From Sulfurimonas denitrificans DSM 1251 (GTDB lineage: Bacteria > Campylobacterota > Campylobacteria > Campylobacterales > Sulfurimonadaceae), in the NCBI RefSeq assembly GCF_000012965.1, contig NC_007575.1, forward strand, positions 1,426,001-1,490,000: a DNA stretch of 64,000 nucleotides, in the 5' to 3' direction. The position numbers and the translations under genes were made by a program. Each line of letters opens with the position of its first letter. Position 1 is the stretch's first letter. Below are positions 56,155 through 64,000 of the stretch, piece after piece. The notes under the pieces were generated by a model. The model saw only the letters and a program-made list of their open reading frames with translations. It searched no databases and was not told where the DNA came from.

Positions 56155-57214
56155 AAGACAATAGTTCTATTATAATTTTCTCACTAGCGCAACTACCGTA
56201 TAAATCTAATTTTTGAGGATAAATAATTTTAAATTTTAAATTGCTCTTGTAGGCTTCTACTATCTTCTCTTTATCTGCACCTGCTAAAGTATTTACTCCA
56301 CACTCTACTAACTCAAGCCATTCCGTCTCATCTCTTAGTGTGATGCAGGGCTTCTCAAAAAAATATGCCTCTTTTTGTACTCCACCGCTATCTGTCATGA
56401 CTAAGCTACAATTATCTATGAGCCATACCATCTCAAGATAGCCAACTGGGTCTAGTAATGTTAAATTTTGAGTGTTTAATTTTAAATCTTCAACTATCTT
56501 TTTTGTTCTTGGATGAAGTGGTAAAATGATTTGTCTCTCTTTTGCTATTTCGCTTAGAGCTTCAAAGATGCTCTTTAATCTTGTTTCATCATCTGTATTC
56601 TCAGCTCTATGAATAGTGCAAAGTATAAAATCATCTTTTATATCGCATACTGGTTTAACTGCAAGATTTTTATAAAAAATTGCTCCATCTTGCATAACAT
56701 CACCACTTTTTACTATCTTACATGTAAAGTTCTCGAACCCTTCATTTTTAAGATTTTGCACTGCTATGTCTGTTGGGCAAAACAGAATGTTGCTTACTCT
56801 ATCTGTGAGTATTCTGTTTATCTCTTCTGGCATTTTCATATTGAAACTTCTCAGACCAGCTTCTACATGTGCTAGTTTTATATGAAGTTTTGAAGCTACT
56901 ATGGCACCTGCTAGTGTGGAGTTTGTATCGCCATAAACCATTATCCAATCAGGTTTTACTTCAAGTGCAACTTCCTCTATCTTCTCTATCATCTGCCCAG
57001 TCATAGCGCCATGAGACTTCCCACCAATGCCTAAAAAATACTCAGGTTTGGGTATCTGCATCTCTTTAAAAAAAATATCACTCATATTTGCATCATAGTG
57101 CTGCCCAGTATGGACTATAATCTCTTTTATCTCTTTATGCTTTGCAATTTCTCTTGAAACGCTACCAGCTTTTATAAACTGAGGACGCGCTCCCAATATT
57201 GTGAGTATTTTCAT
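56147..57214 (-). CDS. UDP-N-acetylglucosamine 2-epimerase family (WecB/WbpI-like)
   Basis: A 355-residue enzyme with LTILGARPQFIKAGSVSREI, HTGQHYDANMSDIFFKEMQI, YGDTNSTLAGAIVASKL, HVEAGLRSFNMKMPEEINRI and TDSGGVQKEAYFFEKPC. It inverts C2 of a UDP-sugar. Alongside WlbA and WlbB homologues, the likely substrate is UDP-2,3-diacetamido-glucuronic acid (WbpI role), giving the manno form; plain UDP-GlcNAc (WecB role) is the alternative. It overlaps both neighbours. Confidence 0.85.
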   Translation of the reverse strand: MKILTILGARPQFIKAGSVSREIAKHKEIKEIIVHTGQHYDANMSDIFFKEMQIPKPEYFLGIGGKSHGAMTGQMIEKIEEVALEVKPDWIMVYGDTNSTLAGAIVASKLHIKLAHVEAGLRSFNMKMPEEINRILTDRVSNILFCPTDIAVQNLKNEGFENFTCKIVKSGDVMQDGAIFYKNLAVKPVCDIKDDFILCTIHRAENTDDETRLKSIFEALSEIAKERQIILPLHPRTKKIVEDLKLNTQNLTLLDPVGYLEMVWLIDNCSLVMTDSGGVQKEAYFFEKPCITLRDETEWLELVECGVNTLAGADKEKIVEAYKSNLKFKIIYPQKLDLYGSCASEKIIIELLSYE

Positions 57215-58308
57215 TTTAACAACTCCTCATATATTCCTATCATCTGCCTTACATTATCACTCCAATTATAGAGGTTTTTTACCCTTTCTCTGCCATTTTT
57301 ACCAATACGTTCTCTTAGATTTTTATCTAAGGCTAACTTTTCTATAGCTTCTGCCGTCTCTTGCGGATTTTTAGGAGGTACCACAAAGCCACTCACTCCA
57401 TCTTCTACTACTTCAGGAAGTCCGCCCACATTTGATACAACAACAGGTTTAGCACAAGAGGAAGCTTCTATTATTGCAACTCCAAAGCTTTCACTCTGTG
57501 ACACCGATACAAATAGTGATAGCATATTATGATATATTGGAACTTCTACAAATGGTATTTTTCCAGTAAATATTGTCTTATTATCAATTTTTAAATCTTT
57601 TACCAACTGCTTGAGCTCTAACTCTAAACTTCCACCACCTACAATTAAAAGCTTTAGAGGAAGGTTTGAATACTTCTCACTAACAATTTTAAATGCTCTT
57701 ATTAAGTACTCAATTCCATATTTTGTCTCAAGCGCTTTTAGCGTACCAATAACTATGTTATCTTTTTCAAATAAACTTTTAACTTCCATTGGCTTAAATT
57801 GTTCCATATCTACCCCAAATGGAGTCACTTCTATCTCTTTGTTTGTATATAATTTTGTCTCTTTTGCCATTACATGTGAAGTAGATAAAATCTTATCTGC
57901 TTTTTTTAGATTGTATTTTAGTATGAACTTATGCAGAGGTGATTTTAAAGGAAAACTAAATACATCACTACCCCATACAGACAAAACAAAGGGAGAAAAA
58001 CCGCTCAAAGCCCCAAGTAATCCATAGCTAGAAGCATAATGTGCATGAAGAATATCGGGTTGAAACTCTTTGATTATCTCTTTTATAGCAGACAGAGCTT
58101 TTAAATATTTAAGCTTTGATAAAGTGCTCTCATCTCTACTGAGAATTTCGCCTAATGTTTTTATGTTGATATTTTTAATATTGTCATAATCTTTTACACT
58201 CAGCTCTGCTAAAGAAAAAATAATAATATCTATGCCGCTTTTAGCTAAAGATGTAGCCCACTTTATGGTGTGCACAGAGTTAGAATCTGAGAGTAAGAGT
58301 AGCTTCAT
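57211..58308 (-). CDS. Glycosyltransferase family 4
   Basis: A 365-residue GT-B enzyme: MKLLLLSDSNSVHTIKWATS, ILHAHYASSYGLLGALSGF, VWGSDVFSFP, VTPFGVDMEQFKPM and the donor site VSQSESFGVAIIEASSCAKP with VVSNVGGLPEVVEDG. It should add a sugar to the lipid-linked repeat. The specificity is unknown. Four-base overlaps link it to the epimerase and flippase genes. Confidence 0.9.
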   Translation of the reverse strand: MKLLLLSDSNSVHTIKWATSLAKSGIDIIIFSLAELSVKDYDNIKNINIKTLGEILSRDESTLSKLKYLKALSAIKEIIKEFQPDILHAHYASSYGLLGALSGFSPFVLSVWGSDVFSFPLKSPLHKFILKYNLKKADKILSTSHVMAKETKLYTNKEIEVTPFGVDMEQFKPMEVKSLFEKDNIVIGTLKALETKYGIEYLIRAFKIVSEKYSNLPLKLLIVGGGSLELELKQLVKDLKIDNKTIFTGKIPFVEVPIYHNMLSLFVSVSQSESFGVAIIEASSCAKPVVVSNVGGLPEVVEDGVSGFVVPPKNPQETAEAIEKLALDKNLRERIGKNGRERVKNLYNWSDNVRQMIGIYEELLK

Positions 58309-59576
58309 TTTTTATATATCTTATTCAATATAACTATGTTGTATAAAAAAATTAAAAATATCTCTATGCCCGCTAAAGAGTAAAAAAATAGCAATATATT
58401 ATTTGACATTACTAATACGCTAACACTAATAACTTTACCAATTAATTGAGCTACTCCAAAATAAAATCCTATATTTTGAAGTCCTAAAACTAAATAAGCA
58501 CCACTTGTTGGTGAGGATATAAATGAAAATAGGTACATCCAAACTAAAACAGCAGCTATTACACCCGCTTCTTTCCAGTTTTCTCCAAAAAGAAAAGAGA
58601 ATAGTTCTTCTGCGTAAAAAAATATCAAAATCGTTGGAACAATGCCAATAGCAAATAAAAGAGTCCAAACTTTTAATAAAAGTAATTTTGCCGACTCTTT
58701 TTTATTGCTATTTATCCTATTAGAAAATTCTTGATAAAAATTTTGCCCGATAGCTCCGCCAATTAGCCCAGCGGGTACTGAGAGCATTCGCTCTACCAAC
58801 ATGTAATGCCCAACCAATGTTAAACTTTGATATAGTGATGAGATGGCTAATGTAGGTATTTTCAAAGAGATAGTGTCTAGCAGGGTCGTTGGCAAAGCAT
58901 ATTTTGGTTGTTTGATATATTTTTTTAGTAATGCAAATATTTTTATTTTTTTAATATACTCCATTTTACTTTTATCAATTTTCCAAACCATCTTTATCAA
59001 AAAAGCAGTAGCTATACTCTGTCCAAAAACTCCGCCTAGTATAAGTCCACTACTTCCAAAACCATTAAATCCCATACCAAGATTTACTGTAGCACTTGAA
59101 CTGCTTTGCACCACTTTGCTGATTGCAAGCCGCTTGTACTCTTTTTTTCTATTTGACCAGTAATTAAAACTTTGATAAATTCCTGTAAGTAGCACTGTGA
59201 TAGGGATAAAATAGAGCCAATTTGATATTTCAGGATTTTTTAGTACGTTTGTGATTTGAACATTGAAGACAAACACTATGACAAAAGATATAAAACTTAC
59301 AAAAAAAGATATGATAAGAGATAGTGCGACAATATTTATAGCATCTTCATCTTTTTTTGGAAGCATTATAGCCATCTCATATCGTCCTGTTGCGATAACA
59401 GATAGAATTGCTGCTATCGCCATGTAGAGCGCAAAGACTCCAAAATCTTCAGGTGTATAGATTCGAGTGAGTATCGGACTTATGGCTATGGGGATGGATT
59501 GAGCTATAGTTGTGCCCATCATGAGCGTTAAAATATTACGGCGAAACTCTGATTTTGGTCTAAGTTTGTTTATCAA
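58305..59576 (-). CDS. Polysaccharide flippase (Wzx/MOP superfamily)
   Basis: A 423-residue protein with about twelve spans. The start NILTLMMGTTIAQSIPIAIS followed by LTRIYTPEDFGVFALYMAIA and GRYEMAIMLPKKDEDA is typical of O-antigen flippases; it carries undecaprenyl-linked repeats across the membrane. No Wzy polymerase or chain-length regulator is visible nearby, so these are elsewhere or the locus uses another route. Confidence 0.88.
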   Translation of the reverse strand: MINKLRPKSEFRRNILTLMMGTTIAQSIPIAISPILTRIYTPEDFGVFALYMAIAAILSVIATGRYEMAIMLPKKDEDAINIVALSLIISFFVSFISFVIVFVFNVQITNVLKNPEISNWLYFIPITVLLTGIYQSFNYWSNRKKEYKRLAISKVVQSSSSATVNLGMGFNGFGSSGLILGGVFGQSIATAFLIKMVWKIDKSKMEYIKKIKIFALLKKYIKQPKYALPTTLLDTISLKIPTLAISSLYQSLTLVGHYMLVERMLSVPAGLIGGAIGQNFYQEFSNRINSNKKESAKLLLLKVWTLLFAIGIVPTILIFFYAEELFSFLFGENWKEAGVIAAVLVWMYLFSFISSPTSGAYLVLGLQNIGFYFGVAQLIGKVISVSVLVMSNNILLFFYSLAGIEIFLIFLYNIVILNKIYKK

Positions 59577-59602
59577 CTACAATCTCTCTACAATCTTCAT
59601 TT

Positions 59603-60181
59603 TCACTCTTCTATCAAAATTAAATTACTGTTTTGTATTTTGTACCTACTGCTATCAAAGCTATCAGTTGCTATGCCATCTTCATCAAACTTCAGCGTAT
59701 TTGCCGCCTTACTAACCCAACCTATCTGTTTTGCAGGAACGCCAACCATAAGAGCGTAAGGTTTTACATCTCTATTTACAACTGTTCCGCTTCCTATAAG
59801 CGCATATTCGCCTATAGTAACTCCGCAGATTATGGTTGCATTTGCTCCAATAGTACAGCCACGCTTAAGTAGTGTCTTTTTAAATTCCTGTTTTCTACTT
59901 ATGAAAGCTCTTGGGTTGGTTACATTTGTAAACACGCAAGAAGGACCTAAAAAAACATCATCCTCTATCTCTACACCCTCATATATCGAGATATTATTTT
60001 GGGCTTTTACCCCAGAGCCTATTTTAACATTTGGTCCCACTACACAGTTCTGTCCAAAAGAGCAGTTTTTACCAATCTCACTGCCACTTAATATATGTGA
60101 AAAATGCCAAATTTTCGTCTTTTCGCCTATTTTTACACTGCTATCTATATAGCAAGATTCGTGAGCAAAAAAAGAGGTCAT
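59603..60181 (-). CDS. wlbB: UDP-2-acetamido-3-amino-glucuronate N-acetyltransferase (WlbB/WbpD-like)
   Basis: A 192-residue left-handed beta-helix enzyme, with hexapeptide repeats from about residue 10 (CYIDSSVKIGEKTKIWHFSH; NCSFGQNCVVGPNVKIGSGV; GCTIGANATIICGVTIGEYA) and catalytic region NISIYEGVEIEDDVFLGPSC. This is the WbpD/WlbB group, which acetylates the 3-amino sugar. The start overlaps the WlbA stop (TAATG style). Confidence 0.86.
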   Translation of the reverse strand: MTSFFAHESCYIDSSVKIGEKTKIWHFSHILSGSEIGKNCSFGQNCVVGPNVKIGSGVKAQNNISIYEGVEIEDDVFLGPSCVFTNVTNPRAFISRKQEFKKTLLKRGCTIGANATIICGVTIGEYALIGSGTVVNRDVKPYALMVGVPAKQIGWVSKAANTLKFDEDGIATDSFDSSRYKIQNSNLILIEE

Positions 60182-61149
60182 TATATTAGTACCTTTTTAC
60201 AAAATGGATGATAATCACCTTGAAGTCCAAGAGGAGTGAGGCTTCGAATCTCTGAAACTATATTTATAGAATTTCTTGCATCCTCTAATCCAAATCCACC
60301 ACCATTTAGTATATCTTTATAACTAATAGTATGCAAATCTGCAAAACCATCACTAAACTCAAACTCTTCAGAGTCAACTTTGATACTTCTAAAAGTTCTC
60401 TTTCCTGTCGCTTTTACTTCATCTGGAATATAGTTATAATTTACACTCAAAAACCATCTAACATTTGCATGGCTTAGTTTTATAAACCCTGCATTTGTAT
60501 CTGCTTGTTTTACATGAACAATATTTTCTTCAACATCACCAAATATCCAAGAGAGCATATCAAAGAAATGAACTCCAATATTTGAAGCTATGCCGCCACT
60601 TTTTGCTTCATCCCCTTTCCATGAGGCAAAATACCATTTTCCTCTACTCGTTAAATATGTCAAATCAATATCATAAACTTTAGAAGGGTTTTTCTCTAAC
60701 TCTTTGGTTATTTTATTTTTAAGTGCAATGATAGAGTCATGCAATCTTAATTGCAAAATAGTATAAACTCTCTTCCCTCTTTGCGCCTCAATTGCTAAGA
60801 GTTCATCTATCTCTTTAGGATTTAAAACTAGTGGTTTTTCACATATAGCATGTGCGCCATTAAGCAAAGCAAATCGTATATGGGAGCTATGAAGATAGTT
60901 TGGCGATGCTATGGTTATGTACTCGATACTCTGTTTTTTATCTCTATGCCATTGGTCGATAAAGCTTGCAAAGCACTCAAATTCTGTGAAAAAATCAGCT
61001 TCTGCAAAGTTACTATCTATGATTCCTATTCCATCATATGGGTCAAGTGCAACAAGGAGTTCATGTCCTGTCTCTTTTATAGCCCTCATGTGCCTTGGAG
61101 CTATATATCCACTGGCACCAATTAGAGCAAAATTCTTTTTCTTTGACAT
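60181..61149 (-). CDS. wlbA: UDP-N-acetylglucosaminuronate 3-dehydrogenase (WlbA/WbpB-like), Gfo/Idh family
   Basis: A 322-residue NAD enzyme: Rossmann start KNFALIGASGYIAPRHMRAI, CEKPLVLNPKEIDEL, and the WlbA blocks GDEAKSGGIASNIGVHFFDM and DLHTISYKDILNGGGFGLED. It oxidises C3 before transamination. ATG 61149 (2 bases after the dehydrogenase stop) gives the standard start; an in-frame ATG 61164 adds five residues. The partner aminotransferase (WlbC/WbpE) is absent from the window. Confidence 0.87.
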   Translation of the reverse strand: MSKKKNFALIGASGYIAPRHMRAIKETGHELLVALDPYDGIGIIDSNFAEADFFTEFECFASFIDQWHRDKKQSIEYITIASPNYLHSSHIRFALLNGAHAICEKPLVLNPKEIDELLAIEAQRGKRVYTILQLRLHDSIIALKNKITKELEKNPSKVYDIDLTYLTSRGKWYFASWKGDEAKSGGIASNIGVHFFDMLSWIFGDVEENIVHVKQADTNAGFIKLSHANVRWFLSVNYNYIPDEVKATGKRTFRSIKVDSEEFEFSDGFADLHTISYKDILNGGGFGLEDARNSINIVSEIRSLTPLGLQGDYHPFCKKVLI

Positions 61150-61151
61150 CT

Positions 61152-62417
61152 CTAGAGTCTCCATGTTGGCTTTTCTACCAAACCTTTAACATCTACTATT
61201 ATAGGTTCTGCATTTGACATATTTGCATAATCGTCTGTAGAAATTTCTTTAAATTTATCATGTCCAACTGCTACAATAATTGAGTCATATTTTTTGCTAT
61301 TGAGCGGTAATTCATCTATAAAATTTAATTTTTTTGTTTCTCTATCACTTTTATCAACCCAATAATCATACACTTCAACATAGCATTCAAACTCTTGTAG
61401 CTCTTTTATGATATCGAGTACTTTAGAGTTTCTCATATCTGGGCAATTCTCTTTAAATGTAACACCCAAAATTAAGATTTTTGCATTTTTTAACTTCTTA
61501 TCAAATTTAACCATAAGTTTAATAGTTTTATCCGCTATGAGCTTACTCATACCGTTATTTATCTGTCTTGCACCCAAAATTAAATTTGGCATATATCCCA
61601 AAGATTGTGCTTTATGTGTAAGATAATATGGATCAACACCTATACAATGCCCGCCTACAAGCCCTGGGAAAAGCTTGATAAAGTTCCATTTAGTTGCTGC
61701 TGCTTCTATTACATCATAAGTATTGATATTCATTAAGTCAAATATCATGGCAAGCTCATTTATAAGAGCTATGTTTACATCTCGTTGAGTGTTTTCTACC
61801 ACTTTTGCAGCTTCTGCCACCTTGATTGTAGGAGCTAGATGTGTGCCTGCTCTTATTATAGATTTATATAAGTCATCTACTTTTTTGGCTATCTCTGGGG
61901 TAGAACCTGAGGTTATTTTTAATATATTTTCAACTGTATGCTCTTTATCTCCAGGATTAATTCTCTCTGGAGAGTAGCCACAAAAAAATGTTTTATTAAA
62001 TTTGAGTCCACTAAACTCTTCTAGTATCGGCACACAAATCTCTTCTGTAACACCTGGATAAACAGTAGATTCATAAATAACTATATCACCCTCTTTAAGC
62101 ACTTCACCAACACTCTGAGTTGATCTTATGATGGGAGTTAAATCTGGCTGATTGGTCTGATCTATTGGGGTTGGGACAGTTACTATATAAATGTTAGAGT
62201 CTTTGATATCTTCAATGTTTAAAGTAACTTTCATACCATTATCAAGAGATGATTTAATTTGAGTTTGTGAGAGCTCTAATGTTCTATCAAACCCACTATT
62301 TAGCTCATCTACTCTTGATTTATTTATATCAAACCCAACCACTTCATACTTTTTACTAAATGCATGAGCCAATGGAAGCCCAACATAGCCAAGTCCTATA
62401 ATACATATCTTGCTCAT
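61152..62417 (-). CDS. Nucleotide-sugar 6-dehydrogenase (TviB/WbpO-type)
   Basis: A 421-residue enzyme: ICIIGLGYVGLPLAHAFSKK, VTVPTPIDQTNQPDLTPI, ESTVYPGVTEEICVPILEEF, GYSPERINPGDKEHTVENIL and catalytic Cys in LVGGHCIGVDPYYLTHKAQS. It oxidises UDP-GlcNAc or UDP-GalNAc to the uronic acid in two NAD-dependent steps. It is the first gene of the polysaccharide operon; a TATAAT on the minus strand at 62489-62494 precedes it. Confidence 0.9.
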   Translation of the reverse strand: MSKICIIGLGYVGLPLAHAFSKKYEVVGFDINKSRVDELNSGFDRTLELSQTQIKSSLDNGMKVTLNIEDIKDSNIYIVTVPTPIDQTNQPDLTPIIRSTQSVGEVLKEGDIVIYESTVYPGVTEEICVPILEEFSGLKFNKTFFCGYSPERINPGDKEHTVENILKITSGSTPEIAKKVDDLYKSIIRAGTHLAPTIKVAEAAKVVENTQRDVNIALINELAMIFDLMNINTYDVIEAAATKWNFIKLFPGLVGGHCIGVDPYYLTHKAQSLGYMPNLILGARQINNGMSKLIADKTIKLMVKFDKKLKNAKILILGVTFKENCPDMRNSKVLDIIKELQEFECYVEVYDYWVDKSDRETKKLNFIDELPLNSKKYDSIIVAVGHDKFKEISTDDYANMSNAEPIIVDVKGLVEKPTWRL

Positions 62418-62488
62418 ATACTCTGGAATGCTCCTTATTTATTGGACACAAGTTCACTCACTTAACACTCATCTATTTTAAGCTTTTG

Positions 62489-62494
62489 ATTATA
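62489..62494 (-). promoter_or_regulatory. -10 box of the polysaccharide operon
   Basis: Minus-strand TATAAT 72 bases before the dehydrogenase start, in the 138-base gap after hypA. Nothing else is clear in this gap beyond a weak stem after hypA. Confidence 0.45.
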
Positions 62495-62555
62495 TCTTTT
62501 TTCAAATTATTTGGCGAAATATCTCCAAAATAACTCTCTTTTTTTTTAAAAATTT

Positions 62556-62897
62556 CTACTCAAGCTCTAATTGCATCAGGTACATATCTTCTCCATCAAG
62601 AACTCTTAAATCTGCACTTTTGCATTTTGGGCAGAGGTACTCGATGCCCTCTATCGTTGCCTCATTTAAACAGCTATTGCACTTTATGATAACTGGTTGA
62701 ATGTTTATGATAAACTCAGCCTCTTCGCAGATAGTTTTCTCTTTGAAAGTCTCAAATGCAGTTCTTAGTAGTTCAGGTTCAACCCCGCTCATAACGCCTA
62801 TTTTTATAACAACCTTGGTTACTTTTGTAGCACTGTTTTTTGAAGCGTTCTCTTCACATGAGTCTAAAAGTGATTGGACTATACTATATTCATGCAT
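62556..62897 (-). CDS. hypA: Hydrogenase maturation nickel chaperone HypA
   Basis: A 113-residue protein. The N-terminal MHEYSIVQSLLDSCEENA contains the nickel ligands (Met1-His2-Glu3), with VVIKIGVMSGVEPELLRTAF; a zinc ribbon follows (CNSCLNEATI; YLCPKCKS). It delivers nickel to [NiFe]-hydrogenase (and to urease in some relatives). It lies 43 bases after hypX. Confidence 0.96.
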   Translation of the reverse strand: MHEYSIVQSLLDSCEENASKNSATKVTKVVIKIGVMSGVEPELLRTAFETFKEKTICEEAEFIINIQPVIIKCNSCLNEATIEGIEYLCPKCKSADLRVLDGEDMYLMQLELE

Positions 62898-62940
62898 TAT
62901 TATTATTCCTTGATTTTATTTTGTCACGCACTAGTGCCTC

Positions 62941-64000
62941 TTATTTTAGTCTTTTAGGTGTTTCAATGGAACACACTTTATAGACAAAATCATATCTTAG
63001 TTTATGAAAAGAGCTATCTTTATCCCAAAACTCTGGATACATGATTTTCAACTCTTGCTCTTTTTTCTGCTCTATCATATAACCATTTTTAGACAAAAAA
63101 TCCTCTTTATCATATAAAAAATCACTATATTTATCGCCGTCTTCGCATAATTTTTGAGCAAACTCATCTAAAGAATCAAAGTAGTTATTCTCTTCAAAAA
63201 CTTCATCAATCATACCGATTTTCTTAGCTTTGTTTGCACTTAGAGGTAGGCACTTTGTTAAAAGCTCATCAGCTTTTACTTTACCAACTCTTTTTTCTAG
63301 CGTATAGGTGTGGTATTCGCTACCGCTAAGCCCCAAAGTTTTATAGTGCGGATTTAAAACGACTCCTTCTCGTGCAACGGCGTAATCACATGCAAGAGCC
63401 AAAAAAACTCCACCTGCCCCTGCATTTTTGCCTAAAGACGCAACCGTGACAACATCATCTGCAAAAAGTATTGATTTTACGACATCATTCATAGCGTTGA
63501 TGTTACTCCAACCATCTTCCCCCTGCTTTTTGGAGTCTTGGAGTATGTTTAGATGAATCCCGTTGCTAAAAAAATCCGCTCCGCCCATCAGAACTACAAC
63601 CTTGCAGCTCTCCCTTAGATACTCAAACGCATATTTTAGCCTTATGCACTGCTCAGAGTGCATGGCGCCATTGTGAAAATTAAAGTACAAATACCCAACT
63701 TCACCCATCACTTTAGAGCTTATCTCATGAAAAGTGATCTCTCCGACTTCACTAATCAAAGGTATTCGCACCTCTTTAACACCCTTTATCTTCTCTTTTA
63801 AAATATAGGTCGAGGGGAGTTTAAACTTTCCTACTTCTAACATGTGGCTTATCCAAAGAGCGCCATCAATAGTTCCAACACAAACCGCACCATCTCTTTT
63901 TGCGATTATCTCCTTTGGCTCTCCTTTTAAACTACTCTCTTGCCACGCACCAAAAAGATAGCACTCAACTCCCAAAAATTCATCCTTAACACCAGGGTAA
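62941..64000 (-). CDS. hypX: Hydrogenase maturation protein HypX (HoxX), 3' part
   Basis: The frame runs through the window end, so the N-terminus is missing; at least 352 residues are present. The visible front (YPGVKDEFLGVECYLFGAWQ) is the end of the formyltransferase-like half, and the rest is a crotonase-fold domain with VVVLMGGADFFSNGIHLNIL, WSNINAMNDVVKSILFADD and AGAGGVFLALACDYAVAREG, which identify HypX rather than an ordinary enoyl-CoA hydratase. HypX makes the active-site CO from formyl-tetrahydrofolate, allowing hydrogenase assembly with oxygen present. Confidence 0.9.
   Translation of the reverse strand, partial: YPGVKDEFLGVECYLFGAWQESSLKGEPKEIIAKRDGAVCVGTIDGALWISHMLEVGKFKLPSTYILKEKIKGVKEVRIPLISEVGEITFHEISSKVMGEVGYLYFNFHNGAMHSEQCIRLKYAFEYLRESCKVVVLMGGADFFSNGIHLNILQDSKKQGEDGWSNINAMNDVVKSILFADDVVTVASLGKNAGAGGVFLALACDYAVAREGVVLNPHYKTLGLSGSEYHTYTLEKRVGKVKADELLTKCLPLSANKAKKIGMIDEVFEENNYFDSLDEFAQKLCEDGDKYSDFLYDKEDFLSKNGYMIEQKKEQELKIMYPEFWDKDSSFHKLRYDFVYKVCSIETPKRLK

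Overview
The window looks like the chromosome of a Campylobacterota bacterium (former Epsilonproteobacteria), most likely Sulfurimonas or a close relative. The evidence is the strong A+T bias and several gene blocks I recognise from that phylum: argG-rplI-hslV-hslU-era-csd6; rplU-rpmA-obgE-proB-fmt-birA-parA-parB-atp-tol/pal-slyD-fabD-mtnN; an ATP synthase operon with two b-type subunits and no atpB or atpE; and a FliA-type promoter before flaG. The genus is an inference, made without a database search.

Layout. 1-2710 is a small, partly decayed accessory patch: the end of a BrnT-like toxin with its antitoxin, fused remnants of RhuM and ORF6N-type genes, a truncated Type III-like DNA methyltransferase and two small proteins. 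2731-6549 holds a membrane c-di-GMP phosphodiesterase, a MATE exporter that seems to start at ATT, and a small unknown protein. 6741-13141 is one operon-like run: TolC-type channel, membrane-fusion protein, MacB/FtsX-type permease and ATPase, then a response regulator, histidine kinase and monoheme cytochrome. 13399-16835 holds a zinc-ribbon protein, a Ca/Na antiporter, a DUF808 membrane protein and an MFS transporter. flaG stands alone at 16955.

17472-33382 is a nearly gapless plus-strand run: argG, a ferredoxin-thioredoxin-reductase/rhodanese fusion, rplI, hslVU, era, the cell-shape peptidoglycan hydrolases csd6 and csd4, and eight genes of a type IV pilus, MSHA or competence-like machine (PilM/PilN-like fusion, PilO- and PilP-like proteins, secretin, TPR protein, small protein, GspE, GspF). 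33410-54784, almost all on the minus strand, is the conserved core: yebC, a TtcA-like thiolase, mtnN, fabD, a Fis-type regulator, slyD, Tol-Pal, ATP synthase, parAB, birA, fmt, proB, obgE, rpmA and rplU. 54928-62417 is a surface-polysaccharide locus making a 2,3-diacetamido uronic acid-type sugar: UDP-sugar dehydrogenase, WlbA, WlbB, 2-epimerase, flippase and two glycosyltransferases. 62556-64000 is [NiFe]-hydrogenase maturation: hypA and the end of hypX.

I see no rRNA, tRNA, CRISPR array or intact insertion sequence. No gene-free stretch exceeds 300 bases; the longest (13142-13398) shows nothing I can interpret. The most interesting items are the FTR-rhodanese fusion, the csd6/csd4 pair joined to the pilus cluster, the ATT-initiated MATE gene, the RhuM/ORF6N recombination scar, the degenerate NtrC/Fis regulator inserted in the tol-fabD block, and a TtcA-like protein lacking one cluster cysteine.
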